DNA of 64,000 nt from JABWBD01 sp040768665 (GCA_040768665.1 JAXGMN010000011.1:124001-188000); one strand, 5' to 3'; positions 9,777 to 17,366 are shown, counted from the first letter of the stretch. A program made the numbers and translations. Notes: generated from the sequence alone by a model not told the origin.

Positions 9777-10271
9777 ATGCAGGACTGCGATCCTCAGCAA
9801 ACTTTCTGGGCCAGACGCCGCGAGTGGCTGCCTGGTACGCTAGTCTTCTGGGGGCTGCTGGGTGTGGCGAAGGCGGCCCAAGTGGCGGATCACAACCTGT
9901 GGTGGTTCAGAGGCCACTACGACCTCTTGTCGCTGACAATCTTCACCTGTTTCATCGGCGCGTTTTGCGTGGGTTGTAGGGTATTGTTTCGGTTCACGGC
10001 ACCGCCGATCTCAGACGCACTCTCCCGGCGTTTGTTCTCGACGGTGTTCTTCGCCGGTGTGGGGTTCAAGGTCGGTTGCCGCTACATCCACTTGTGCATG
10101 GCCGGCTCACGAGTGATTGAGACATTGGCGATGTTCGGTACACCGGTTCTTGCGGGCGCTGTCGTCTTCACGTTCAAGAACCGGGTGCTGGGGTATGTTC
10201 TTGCCACCGGCCTGCTCGGGATTGTGTGGTTGCTGGCTCGCCCCTACCTTGATTGGGCCCACGGGAACTAG
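9777..10271 (+). CDS. Small integral membrane protein, unknown function
   Basis: 164 aa preceded by a GGGAGTGAG ribosome binding site. Four or five hydrophobic segments are visible (near residues 20-35, 52-68, 88-104, 120-137 and 140-157). The short soluble N-terminus is charged. No family is recognised. It lies between the decarboxylase-like gene and the poly(ADP-ribose) glycohydrolase gene on the same strand. Confidence 0.7.
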   Translation: MQDCDPQQTFWARRREWLPGTLVFWGLLGVAKAAQVADHNLWWFRGHYDLLSLTIFTCFIGAFCVGCRVLFRFTAPPISDALSRRLFSTVFFAGVGFKVGCRYIHLCMAGSRVIETLAMFGTPVLAGAVVFTFKNRVLGYVLATGLLGIVWLLARPYLDWAHGN

Positions 10272-10334
10272 CATATTACAGGGCAACCACGAACACCGTC
10301 GGCCCAGGCCGGAAAGCCCATCTGGATAAGCACT

Positions 10335-11159
10335 ATGGCCAACCGAGAACAACGCGCCCGCATTGCCGCCGAGACCGTCGCCATCACGCAAGCCGGGAGC
10401 TACACGGCTCCATCGGGACGCACGGTGTCGATCCGGGATGCCGTTCAGGCCGCGGTCGACGCATCTGCGCTCTTCGCCCCAGGTGATCCGCTGCGGGCTG
10501 ATGAGGCGCTGTCCGGCCGCAGCTTCAAGACCGTTTTCGAGGTGCGCAACGAGACGACCTTCGCCGCCGCCCGGCGGTTGTCCGGCCCCACCGCGGTGCT
10601 GAACTTCGCCTCCGCAAAGAACCCCGGTGGTGGGTTCCTCGGTGGGTCGCAGGCCCAGGAGGAGAGCCTGGCGCGGGCCAGCGCACTCCATGCCTGTCTC
10701 GAACGCCATCCTGAGTACTATGAGGCGAACCGGCGCTTTCCCTCCGCGCTGTACACGGACCACCTGATCGTCTCCCCGCGGGTGCCGGTCTTCCGGGATG
10801 ATGAGGACAATTTACTAGAAGAGCCTTGGGAGGTGACAATCATCACCGCTCCCGCGCCCAATGCCGGGGCGATCGCCAAGAACGAGCCTCAAGCGGTTGA
10901 CAAGATCGTGCCCACGTTTCGACGGCGGATCGAGCAGGTCCTCTCAGCGGCGGTGGTGTTCGACCAGGCAGCGTTGGTGCTGGGCGCCTGGGGGTGTGGC
11001 GTGTTCGGCAACGACCCGCGTATGGTTGCGAGCCTCTTCGGGGAGTTCCTGCTGGACGGCCCGTTCGCCAAGGCGTTTCAGCACGTCTCGTTTGCGGTTC
11101 TCGACCGGAAGGGCGACACGTTTGCGGCTTTCGACAAGGTGTTTGGCAGCTCGGGGTGA
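10335..11159 (+). CDS. Bacterial-type poly(ADP-ribose) glycohydrolase (TIGR02452-like)
   Basis: 274 aa. The signature NPGGGFLGGSQAQEESLARA combines the GGG loop and the QEE catalytic motif of bacterial/fungal-type PARG (macrodomain fold). Further family features are a SALYTDHLIVSPRVPVF block and LGAWGCGVFGNDP near the C-terminus. It should remove ADP-ribose polymers or tRNA/DNA/protein-linked ADP-ribose in the cytoplasm. It sits just before the tRNA array but on the opposite strand. Such enzymes often occur in accessory or phage-conflict islands; a link to the array is only positional. Confidence 0.88.
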   Translation: MANREQRARIAAETVAITQAGSYTAPSGRTVSIRDAVQAAVDASALFAPGDPLRADEALSGRSFKTVFEVRNETTFAAARRLSGPTAVLNFASAKNPGGGFLGGSQAQEESLARASALHACLERHPEYYEANRRFPSALYTDHLIVSPRVPVFRDDEDNLLEEPWEVTIITAPAPNAGAIAKNEPQAVDKIVPTFRRRIEQVLSAAVVFDQAALVLGAWGCGVFGNDPRMVASLFGEFLLDGPFAKAFQHVSFAVLDRKGDTFAAFDKVFGSSG

Positions 11160-11181
11160 CTGCCTCCGATAAGGAGCCCCA

Positions 11182-11577
11182 ATGATCCTCGGCTATATCG
11201 CGATTAACGTGGCGTTCATGGGCGTCCTGCTGTGGTCGCGGGCCGTTCTGGCGGGCTTTCTTCGAGGGCATGAGGCCATCGAGAGCGCAGCGACTCTGGA
11301 CGAGTTCAAGGGCATCGTTCGCCGGAACATGTACGCGGCGCTGGGATCTGCGGTCTTCGGCGTCGTGTCTCTGATCTGGGCCGTGCTTCTGATCAGGGAG
11401 TACGGGGCGATTGGGCTGGTTGTGGTGTTGGCCCTGAGTGCTCCTCTGCTGCTGCTCAGTCTCAGCACCAACAAGCTCGAAAGACGCTCCCGAAGCCTGG
11501 CGTGCGACCCTGTTCTTCAAGAGGAGTACGCAAGGGTCTCGGAGGTCTGGATAAAGAAGGCCCTGCCCGACTTCTAG
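11182..11577 (+). CDS. Small membrane protein, unknown function
   Basis: 131 aa following AAGGAG 5 nt upstream of the ATG and 22 nt after the PARG stop, so probably co-transcribed. Three hydrophobic segments are visible (residues about 1-25, 50-72 and 75-93), with a charged C-terminal tail (KLERRSRSLACDPVLQEEY). No family is recognised. Confidence 0.7.
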   Translation: MILGYIAINVAFMGVLLWSRAVLAGFLRGHEAIESAATLDEFKGIVRRNMYAALGSAVFGVVSLIWAVLLIREYGAIGLVVVLALSAPLLLLSLSTNKLERRSRSLACDPVLQEEYARVSEVWIKKALPDF

Positions 11578-11720
11578 CCGGATCGACTATCGGGGCGCGA
11601 ACAGGACCGAAATCGGTGGCCCAGTAAGTCGGCAAGTATGAGGCCCTCCGACGAGGAGTGGTCCGGACCTTGCTCATCTTTGTGAAGGATGTAGTCTGAA
11701 CCGGCAGTCGGAGTCCTCAG

Positions 11721-11791
11721 AGACGCCGGTGGGAGTCGAACCCACTTGAACCGGGTTGCAGCCGGTCGCCGTAGCGTCTGGCTCCAGCGTC
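11721..11791 (-). tRNA. tRNA-Cys(GCA)
   Basis: Cloverleaf folded by eye: acceptor GACGCTG/CGGCGTC, D stem GCC/GGC, perfect 5-bp anticodon stem around loop CTGCAAC, T stem GTGGG/CCCAC. The base after the acceptor is U73, the cysteine discriminator. It is the last gene of the array, separated from the rest by a small ORF and the reverse-transcriptase-bearing intron. Confidence 0.9.
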
Positions 11792-11827
11792 AGAAACCGC
11801 CGCGCGATACGTCACGCAGCGGCCAAG

Positions 11828-12226
11828 TTACTCGTTCTCCTTGTCGCGCCGTATGGCCAGTTCCAAGGCTTCTTCGCCTGCCTCCTTGGCTAGGTGCAAC
11901 AGGACGTCACTACGGTGGCCGGCAGCGTCCGTCGCGTGGGTGCTCGTGACGACGCTGGGTGGCTCGACCATCCTGCACTCTAGCATCCACGGCCGTGCTG
12001 CATTGTCCACGCTCCGCAGTAGGTCGTCCCCACTGTGGATGGTAATGCGACCGAAATCGTCGGCCTGCTGAAACACACCGTGTCCGAGGTCGTTGACGTG
12101 TCGACCGGCGAACCGTGCTACATCGTCGGCCTGCCGTCCCAGCGCAGCCAAGAGGGTAACCAATCCCACACCGAATCCTCCGCCCACAACGGAGGCATGC
12201 TGGCGTCTGTCGTCATTGTGTCGCAT
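11828..12226 (-). CDS. 132-aa hypothetical protein inside the tRNA array
   Basis: The ATG at 12226 is preceded by AGAGGAGCC, a good ribosome binding site, and the gene lies 22 nt downstream of the 3' end of the first group II intron, so translation would follow splicing or read through the tRNA transcript. The N-terminus is glycine/valine-rich and hydrophobic (VVGGGFGVGLVTLLAALG) and may be a membrane helix; the rest is polar with many histidines. No family is recognised. Confidence 0.55.
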   Translation of the reverse strand: MRHNDDRRQHASVVGGGFGVGLVTLLAALGRQADDVARFAGRHVNDLGHGVFQQADDFGRITIHSGDDLLRSVDNAARPWMLECRMVEPPSVVTSTHATDAAGHRSDVLLHLAKEAGEEALELAIRRDKENE

Positions 12227-12250
12227 GGCTCCTCTCCCTTTCAGTCAGTG

Positions 12251-14599
12251 GTCGGGTAAGGGAGCGGCGTTGCCGCCGCTCCCTCCCCTAAGAACCGTGC
12301 GTGCAAGTTTCTCCGCACACGGCTCAAGTATTTGACAATTGCTTGCATTGGATAGTTCGCGTTCTTTGGGCAGCCAGACGGCAGCCCGCATGAACGAGTC
12401 TCAAGTCGGCTGGTCGAGTCACACCAGGCTGACGGGTCGGAATCGCTCGTTGCTCAAGCAGCTCCTCGCCGTTCAGCAAGTGGTCTCGGCAAATCGGGCA
12501 TACCCCATCCTGTTGCCTGGCGACCGCCGCCCGGAAGCGAGAGAGGACGTTGGCGGTTTCCCGCTGTTTCCTCTGATCCCAATACTCCGAGAGTTCGGGA
12601 TCGTCCCAGGAGGCGAATCGCTTCACCAGGATGTGACGCTTGATGGGGAACCACGAGAAGCGAAGCATGTAGAAATCCGGTTTCCCGAACACCCATGTAT
12701 TCCCTCGCCGATAGTTACCCCAGTAGCGTTTACGTTTCCATCCCCACGACTTCCGTGGATGCTGCCACGCTACCCATTGCTGTTGTAGCGAGAAAAGGCT
12801 TCCATCCAGGTTGCCGAAAACTTGGGATGAGACCCCGATGCGGAAGTAGTTGGCCCATCCGCGAATGATTGGGTTCACCATGCTGATGAGTCCATCAACA
12901 CTGAAACCCCGTCGATCACGAAAGGCCTCCTTCAACTTCCGCCGTATCGTTTCCACGGATTTGCGGCTCGGTTTGATAAGCAGTCGGTATCCACTCTTGG
13001 AGTCCGTGACCTTGTACTGCCTGACGTTAAAGCCCAGGAAGTCGAAACCTTCGTCGAGATTCACGATCCGGGTCTTCTCGGGTGAGAAGGTCAATCCCCG
13101 TTCCTTGAACCACGCTTCTAGCGTCTGCCTGGCCTGTTCGGCCTCTTCCTGAGTGTGGCAGAACACCACAAAGTCGTCTGCGTATCGCACCAAGCCTACG
13201 GATTGCGGGTGAAGCTCAGTCGGGTACGCCCGATTCTTGCGAACCAAGTAGCGAACCCCCAGGGCTTCCTCCATTCCGTGGAATGCGATGTTGGCTAACA
13301 AGGGACTAATCACGCCACCTTGCGGTGTGCCGCTTCTGGTGTCGTGAAAGACGCCTTCTTCCATGTAGCCCGCCTTCAGCCATGCTCGGATCATCTCCCT
13401 CGCGGGAAAGTTGCCGATCAGGTTAAGCAGCTTCTCATGGTCGATGTTGTCAAAGGCCCCTTTGATGTCGGCATCCAGAACCCAGCGCCTGTTCCCCTTA
13501 GCGGAGGCCAGATTGAAGATTCTTTCAACCGCATCATGGCAGCCACGTCCCGGCCGGAACCCATAACTGCTGTCCTCGAACTTCGCTTCCCAGTACGGCT
13601 CAAGAGCATTCTTGACCACGGCCTGGAGCGCGCGATCGACGACAACCGGAATTCCGAGGGGGCGAAGCTTGCCGTTAGCCTTCGGGATGTACACTCGACG
13701 TGCGGGCAGTGGCTTCCACAACTCGCTATCCGCGAGCTGGTCCACCAATTGCCCCCTAGCCTCGGAGGTGGTGACCGTTTGCCGGTCTACCCCCGCCGTG
13801 CTTTTCCCCTGGTTGATCTGCGTCACCCTGCGAACCGAGAGAGCCCGGTTCTCATGCGAGCGAAGCATGATCCTTTGCAGGGTACGAACCTTCTTGAGAT
13901 CACCTTCCTTTGTAGCTCGGAAGATCGCCTGCCGAAGTTGGCGAACGTACACCATGACCGGTTCCCAATCAATGGAATCCCAATCACAAGGCGTGCGTGC
14001 TGGGCTTACGGTTTCCTTTTCGCCCATCCTTGTCGCTTCCTTCACAAACGCCTTCGGTCAATTACCAGTCGGAAGTCAGCGCCCTTTCGGGCTGGGCACA
14101 GGCCCTATCCAGCCGGTTATGGATTCCCGTTGCCTTTCGGCTGCTGGCTTTCGCTTGCTCCGACATCCCATACCCCCTGAGGATTTCCGCTTCACTTGCG
14201 ATCCGCCTACCGGGCCGCGACGAGCGGCTCGGACCTCATGGGGCTTACCACGTTCCGCAATAGTAGGAGATGCGATTGGTTTAGGCGTCCTCTCTGTCGC
14301 GTGAGCATCGGGTATCCGCGTCCGCACCGAGGAACTTGCGGTTTCCTGCTCAAAGCCTTGGGTATCAGCCGATTAGCCCAAGTTCTCCTTAACGCAACTT
14401 CAGCCAAGGATTCACTCTCGTTCGCCATGCCAACCTTTCCCTCGCCCTGACGCTCCATTCGGCTTGGGGCAGCCATTAGGCTTCTGCCTTGTGCTCTCAT
14501 ACCCTGCCGTTACCAGCAGCGCATGCAAGGCACGGGAACAGATGGGATACTCATCCGTCGTCTATCGACGCACTCCTTTCTTGCAGCATCGTGTCGCAC
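12251..14599 (-). mobile_element. Group II intron 1 (2,349 nt) interrupting tRNA-Arg(GCG)
   Basis: The 5' end GTGCGACACG matches the GUGYG consensus, and the 3' end is ...CCCGAC (AY). Domain V is the 34-nt hairpin at 12292-12325, beginning GAGCCGTGTGCG with the AGC triad, and a GC-rich domain VI hairpin follows. Domain IV carries the reverse transcriptase gene. The boundaries were fixed by aligning three copies in this window, whose flanks diverge exactly at these bases. The 5' exon ends at nucleotide 71 of a tRNA; the 3' exon starts CACT, supplying C72 and A73. Confidence 0.9.
12324..14045 (-). CDS. ltrA: Group II intron reverse transcriptase/maturase
   Basis: 573 aa (an alternative start is Met7). 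It carries an N-terminal RT0 region, the finger/palm RT blocks including GTPQGGVISPLLANI and the catalytic LVRYADDFVVF, then a maturase X domain (IRGWANYFRIG) and a C-terminal HNH-like domain (CPICRDHLLNGEE). It should promote splicing and retrohoming of the host intron. In the HNH domain the expected His-His pair is EQ and the terminal HxxC-H pattern lacks its last His, so the endonuclease is probably inactive. The stop lies within domain V. Confidence 0.95.
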   Translation of the reverse strand: MKEATRMGEKETVSPARTPCDWDSIDWEPVMVYVRQLRQAIFRATKEGDLKKVRTLQRIMLRSHENRALSVRRVTQINQGKSTAGVDRQTVTTSEARGQLVDQLADSELWKPLPARRVYIPKANGKLRPLGIPVVVDRALQAVVKNALEPYWEAKFEDSSYGFRPGRGCHDAVERIFNLASAKGNRRWVLDADIKGAFDNIDHEKLLNLIGNFPAREMIRAWLKAGYMEEGVFHDTRSGTPQGGVISPLLANIAFHGMEEALGVRYLVRKNRAYPTELHPQSVGLVRYADDFVVFCHTQEEAEQARQTLEAWFKERGLTFSPEKTRIVNLDEGFDFLGFNVRQYKVTDSKSGYRLLIKPSRKSVETIRRKLKEAFRDRRGFSVDGLISMVNPIIRGWANYFRIGVSSQVFGNLDGSLFSLQQQWVAWQHPRKSWGWKRKRYWGNYRRGNTWVFGKPDFYMLRFSWFPIKRHILVKRFASWDDPELSEYWDQRKQRETANVLSRFRAAVARQQDGVCPICRDHLLNGEELLEQRAIPTRQPGVTRPADLRLVHAGCRLAAQRTRTIQCKQLSNT

Positions 14600-14672
14600 T
14601 CCTCGCCAGGAGTCGAACCTGGTCCTCGACCTTCGCCGGGTCGCGTGCAAGATTCCGCCACACTCCGAGGAC
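14600..14672 (-). tRNA. tRNA-Arg(GCG), 5' exon, interrupted by group II intron
   Basis: Acceptor GTCCTCG pairs with CGAGGA plus C72, which is supplied by the 3' exon at 12249-12250 after removal of the intron. Anticodon stem CGACC/GGTCG holds loop CGGCGAA, so position 33 is G instead of the invariant U. T stem CCAGG/CCTGG is perfect. Without splicing the gene ends at nucleotide 71 with intron G opposite G1. Confidence 0.8.
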
Positions 14673-14683
14673 ATATCGTTTAG

Positions 14684-14755
14684 TGCCCCACCAGGGAGTC
14701 GAACCCCGTCTTGCAGGATCGAAGCCTACCGTGCTATCCGTTACACTCGCAGGGC
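14684..14755 (-). tRNA. tRNA-Arg(UCG)
   Basis: Acceptor GCCCTGC/GTGGGGC with A73; D stem GTGT/GCAC; anticodon stem GTAGG/CCTGC with loop CTTCGAT; T stem CGGGG/CCCTG. It is the second of four consecutive arginine tRNAs. No CCA is encoded. Confidence 0.9.
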
Positions 14756-14760
14756 ATAAG

Positions 14761-14832
14761 TATCTCGACCAGGATTCGAACCTGGACCTGGACCTTCGTA
14801 GAGTCCAATGCTATCCACTACACCATCGAGAC
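14761..14832 (-). tRNA. tRNA-Arg(ACG)
   Basis: Acceptor GTCTCGA/TCGAGAT with A73, anticodon stem GGACT/GGTCC with loop CTACGAA, T stem CCAGG/CCTGG. A34 would need conversion to inosine by a TadA-type deaminase to read CGC and CGU. Confidence 0.9.
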
Positions 14833-14838
14833 AATCAG

Positions 14839-14911
14839 TATCCCGGCCTGGAGTCGAAGTGAGGGCCTGGGTCTTAGGAGGACCCCGTGCGGTCCATTAC
14901 ACTTCCGGGAC
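14839..14911 (-). tRNA. tRNA-Arg(CCU) with disrupted T stem
   Basis: Acceptor GTCCCGG/CCGGGAT, D stem GTG/CAC and anticodon stem GGGTC/GACCC (loop CTCCTAA) are sound. The T stem CTCAC/CCAGG has three consecutive mismatches, so the gene is either decayed or needs correction. Confidence 0.75.
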
Positions 14912-14915
14912 GAAG

Positions 14916-14987
14916 GGCCGACGACTGGACTTGCACCAGCATCAACCGGTTTACAGGACCGGCGCCTCGCTATTCGGCCACGTCGGC
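14916..14987 (-). tRNA. tRNA-Thr(UGU)
   Basis: Acceptor GCCGACG/CGTCGGC, D stem GCC/GGC, anticodon stem CCGGT/ACCGG with loop CCTGTAA. Position 33 is C, not U, as in the other two threonine tRNAs of the array. The T loop is TGCAAGT. Confidence 0.85.
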
Positions 14988-14992
14988 ACAAG

Positions 14993-15063
14993 CAGGAGTG
15001 CAAGGATTCGAACCCCGTCGGGCGGCTTTGGAGACCGCTTGCTCTCGTGAGGAGCACACTCCT
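14993..15063 (-). tRNA. tRNA-Trp(CCA), first copy
   Basis: Acceptor AGGAGTG/CACTCCT with G73, the tryptophan discriminator; anticodon stem GCGGT/GCCGC with loop CTCCAAA; T stem CGGGG/CCTTG. A second, unrelated-looking tRNA-Trp lies at 19461. Confidence 0.9.
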
Positions 15064-15103
15064 GTATGGCCCCCGGCACTTGGCCGGGAGCCGGACGTAA
15101 CGA

Positions 15104-15700
15104 CTACTCCTGCAACTGGACGTTCCAGTAGGCTTCGCTTAGGAACTTCGACCAGCTTTCGATCCGGATGTCGTGGAATCCGTACAGCGGGTTCCAGGTG
15201 GGCCGGATCGGCTTCCGCTTCAGCCGCAAACCGGCCTGCTCGGGCGTACGGTCGGCCTTCCGCTTGTTGCACGCCACGCAAGCCAGCACGCAGTTTTCCC
15301 ACCGCGACGGGCCGCCCTGGGCACGAGGCACGACGTGGTCGACCGAGAGTTCCTCGCTGCCCGGCTGGGCGCCGCAGTACTGGCAGGTAAAGTGGTCCCG
15401 CTTGAACAGGTTCCGGCGGCTGAACGTCACGGCGGCCGTCGGCAACCGGTCGTACTCGGTCAGCGTGATCGCCTCCGGCACGCGCAGCCGAAACCGCACG
15501 GCCTGGATGAAGGCATCACCGTCCTTCGGGCGCAGCTTGGTCCAGTCCTCCCAGGTGTAGGTCTGGAAGTCCACCGGGTCGACCACGCGGGCCGACTCGT
15601 TCCACAACAGCACCAGGGCACGTGCCACGGTAGCCACGTGGATCGGCTGCCAGTTGCGGTTCAACACCAGCGTTGGTCTCTGGAGTGCTCTTGCGGTCAT
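15104..15700 (-). CDS. HNH endonuclease inside the tRNA array
   Basis: 198 aa from the ATG at 15700, preceded by GGAGGTGG; the longer frame to 15766 would overlap tRNA-His and is rejected. The HNH core has two zinc knuckles, CQYCG at about residue 105 and CVACNKRKADRTP, with the catalytic SVDHVVPRAQGG between. It sits between tRNA-His and tRNA-Trp in the same transcription direction. Stand-alone HNH proteins of this type are widespread in planctomycetes and cyanobacteria and their targets are unknown. It lacks the RuvC part of IscB, so it is not an IscB/omega-RNA locus. Confidence 0.9.
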   Translation of the reverse strand: MTARALQRPTLVLNRNWQPIHVATVARALVLLWNESARVVDPVDFQTYTWEDWTKLRPKDGDAFIQAVRFRLRVPEAITLTEYDRLPTAAVTFSRRNLFKRDHFTCQYCGAQPGSEELSVDHVVPRAQGGPSRWENCVLACVACNKRKADRTPEQAGLRLKRKPIRPTWNPLYGFHDIRIESWSKFLSEAYWNVQLQE

Positions 15701-15725
15701 GATCCACCTCCCGGTTTCCCCAAGG

Positions 15726-15800
15726 GTTGGCCGACCGGGCTCGAACCGGCACGTAGGGTGGTTCACAGCCAGGCGCTCTGCCTATTAAGCTACGGCCAAC
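15726..15800 (-). tRNA. tRNA-His(GUG)
   Basis: The acceptor has the extra 5' G(-1) opposite C73 (GTTGGCCG/CGGCCAAC), the histidine identity element. Loop CTGTGAA carries GUG. The lower two pairs of the anticodon stem are C-C mismatches. Confidence 0.88.
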
Positions 15801-15820
15801 ATGTATGTATTCAGTCCAAG

Positions 15821-15905
15821 CGGAAGGAGTGGGAGTCGAACCCACAAGGCTCATCGCTCGAGTGAGCTTCCAACCGGCTCCCGTCGCCTATCGGGTAGCC
15901 CTTCC
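15821..15905 (-). tRNA. tRNA-Ser(GGA) with weak anticodon stem
   Basis: Class II layout as in the neighbouring serine genes: acceptor GGAAGGG/TCCTTCC with G73, D stem CCC/GGG, a long variable arm and T stem GTGGG/CCCAC. Aligned to tRNA-Ser(CGA) at 19904 the anticodon loop is TTGGAAG, but stem GCCGG/CTCAC has C-A and C-C mismatches. Confidence 0.75.
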
Positions 15906-15916
15906 GTTTCGTTCAG

Positions 15917-15988
15917 TACCCCGACCAGGACTCGAACCTGGGACAGCTCGTTAGAAGCGAGCGATGATCTCCACTTCACTATCGGGGC
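15917..15988 (-). tRNA. tRNA-Arg(UCU)
   Basis: Acceptor GCCCCGA/TCGGGGT with A73, D stem GTGA/TCAT, perfect anticodon stem GCTCG/CGAGC with loop CTTCTAA, T stem CCAGG/CCTGG. It is the fifth arginine isoacceptor of the array (GCG, UCG, ACG, CCU, UCU). Confidence 0.92.
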
Positions 15989-15993
15989 GTAAG

Positions 15994-16079
15994 CGGAAGG
16001 CATGGGATTCGAACCCACACGACCCGCAGGTCGCACGGTTTAGCAAACCGGCCCGGCTAACCATATCCGGCTACCTTCC
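15994..16079 (-). tRNA. tRNA-Ser(GCU)
   Basis: Acceptor GGAAGGT/GCCTTCC with G73, D stem CCGG/CCGG, loop TTGCTAA, an extended variable arm (GCGACC...GGGTCGT) and T stem GTGGG/CCCAT. Confidence 0.9.
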
Positions 16080-16086
16080 GTAACAG

Positions 16087-16159
16087 TGGACCCACCGAGA
16101 GTCGAACTCGGATCTCCGCCACGCCTCACGCGGTGTCGCGCAAGTTGGACCATGAGCCC
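16087..16159 (-). tRNA. tRNA with anticodon GAG, identity ambiguous (Ala-like body)
   Basis: Acceptor GGGCTCA/TGGGTCC is identical to tRNA-Ala(CGC) at 19348, with D stem GTC/GAC and T stem CCGAG/CTCGG. The best anticodon stem is CCGC/GTGG with loop GTGAGGC, giving GAG, a leucine anticodon. The short variable loop and alanine-like acceptor make identity uncertain; GGC (Ala) is possible with an altered loop. Confidence 0.6.
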
Positions 16160-16167
16160 GTATTGAG

Positions 16168-16239
16168 TGGACCTGATGGGAGTCGAACCCACCGCACCGA
16201 CCTTGCAAGGGTCAGTCGCCCCCAGAGGCATGCAGGCCC
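16168..16239 (-). tRNA. tRNA-Ala(UGC)
   Basis: Acceptor GGGCCTG/CAGGTCC (the third pair is G-U) with A73, anticodon stem TGACC/GGTCG with loop CTTGCAA, T stem GTGGG/CCCAT. Confidence 0.9.
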
Positions 16240-16255
16240 GTATCGTTCTTCTGAG

Positions 16256-16326
16256 AGGTCCGTCCGGGAATCGAACCCGGTCCCCGTCCTTACCGAGGAC
16301 GTATGCTGCCAAAACACCTACAGACC
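16256..16326 (-). tRNA. tRNA-Thr(GGU)
   Basis: Acceptor GGTCTGT/ACGGACC, perfect anticodon stem CGTCC/GGACG with loop TCGGTAA (C33), T stem CCGGG/CCCGG. It lies 20 nt downstream of the 3' end of group II intron 2. Confidence 0.88.
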
Positions 16327-16346
16327 ATCGCCTCTTCTCCGTAGTG

Positions 16347-17059
16347 GTCGGGTAAGGGAGCGGCGTTGCCGCCACTCCCTCCCCTAAGAACCGTGCGTGC
16401 AAGTTTCCCCGCACACGGCTCAAGCAAGTCGCCGCTGCTACCTCGCGTTCACCAACCAGCCGTTGCTGTCCCATGCTTACGGTTACCTTTTCACATGGAT
16501 CAATGATGTCAACGAGCCTCACGCCTTGACTCACCAGTCGGAAGTCAGCACCTTTCCAGGTCGGGCAGTCGCCCTATCCAGCCGGTTATGGATTCCCGTT
16601 GCCTTTCGGCTGCTGGCCTTCGCTTCCTCCGACATCCCATACCCACCAGAGAGTTCTGTGTCCCTTGCGGTTCACTTACCGGCCATCGGTCGGACTCTGT
16701 TGGACTTACCACGTTCCGCAATAAGAGGAGATGCGATTGGTTTAGGCGTCCTCTCTGCTGCGTGAGCATCGGGTATCCACAACCGTCAACGGGACATTTG
16801 CGGGTTCCTGCTCAAACGCTTGGGCGTCAGCCGTTGCCCAAGTTCTCCATAACGCAACTTCAACCAAGGATTCACTTTCGTTCGCCATGCCAACCTTTCC
16901 CTAGCCCTGATGCTCCATTCGGCTTGGGGCAATCATTGGGCATCTTCCTCGTGCTCCCACACCCTGCCGTTACCGGCAACGCATGTGAGGAACGGGAACA
17001 GATGGGATACTCATCTGTCGTCTCTCGACGCACTCCTTTCTTGCAGCATCGTGTCGCAC
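16347..17059 (-). mobile_element. Group II intron 2 (713 nt, ORF-less) interrupting tRNA-Val(GAC)
   Basis: It begins GTGCGACACG and ends CCCGAC like intron 1. Domain V lies at 16388-16421. The reverse-transcriptase part of domain IV is absent: the sequence matches intron 1 at both ends (about 600 nt at the 5' side, about 75 nt at the 3' side). As far as I can read, it is identical to intron 3 over all 713 nt. The 5' exon is nucleotides 1-71 of tRNA-Val(GAC) and the 3' exon begins CACT. Confidence 0.9.
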
Positions 17060-17130
17060 ATCCCGGCTGGAGTCGAACCAGCGATCTCCTGGTTGTCACC
17101 CAGGCGTCTTCGCCGTTGGACCACGGGATC
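17060..17130 (-). tRNA. tRNA-Val(GAC), 5' exon, interrupted by group II intron
   Basis: Acceptor GATCCCG pairs with CGGGAT plus C72, supplied by the 3' exon at 16345-16346 (C72, A73). D stem GTC/GAC, perfect anticodon stem CCTGG/CCAGG with loop GTGACAA, T stem GCTGG/CCAGC. Confidence 0.85.
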
Positions 17131-17135
17131 TCAAG

Positions 17136-17210
17136 TGACCGAGGTGGGCGTCGAACCCACAAACCACGAGGCTCTCGACCTCGCCGCTTTGCCAATTTGC
17201 GTACCCGGTC
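17136..17210 (-). tRNA. tRNA-Leu(GAG)
   Basis: Acceptor GACCGGG/CTCGGTC with A73, D stem CGC/GCG, perfect anticodon stem CGAGG/CCTCG with loop TCGAGAG (C33), T stem GTGGG/CCCAC. The variable region is short for a leucine tRNA. Confidence 0.8.
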
Positions 17211-17211
17211 G

Positions 17212-17280
17212 TGGCGGGTCCGGGGGTTGCGCCCGGCATTCCAGGCTTATGAGGCCCGGACGAGCACTGGCTCACCCGCA
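17212..17280 (-). tRNA. tRNA-Met(CAU), initiator-like
   Basis: 69 nt. The 1-72 pair is mismatched (U1, C72), as expected for an initiator; the remaining acceptor GCGGGT/ACCCGC is perfect, with A73. Anticodon stem CGGGC/GCCTG, loop CTCATAA. The D arm is tiny (GAGC, 4-nt loop, GCTC). T stem CCGGG/CCCGG. Confidence 0.8.
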
Positions 17281-17282
17281 AG

Positions 17283-17352
17283 TTGCAGGCCCCGGTATCG
17301 AACCGGGCAAACCGGCCTTATGAAAGCCAGTCAGGCACCTGCCAAGACTGCA
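17283..17352 (-). tRNA. tRNA with CAU anticodon (elongator Met or Ile2)
   Basis: Acceptor TGCAGTC/GCCTGCA has one mismatch at pair 6-67. The D arm is GGC, a 4-nt loop, GCC. Anticodon stem TGGCT/GGCCG with loop TTCATAA. T stem CCCGG/CCGGG. Methionine and lysidine-modified isoleucine cannot be told apart by eye. Confidence 0.75.
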
Positions 17353-17366
17353 ATGCAGTTATCGAG

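Noticed and set aside
11721..11791. tRNA-Cys and one CAU tRNA first seemed to lack D arms
   Set aside because: Moving the 5' acceptor strand upstream gave normal seven-base acceptors and small D arms, so they are (nearly) complete cloverleaves.
15104..15700. IscB or HEARO-type omega-RNA locus
   Set aside because: The HNH protein is 198 aa with no RuvC or bridge-helix segment, so it is a simple HNH protein.
15720..15766. The longer start of the HNH gene at 15766
   Set aside because: It would run through tRNA-His; the internal ATG at 15700 has GGAGGTGG upstream.
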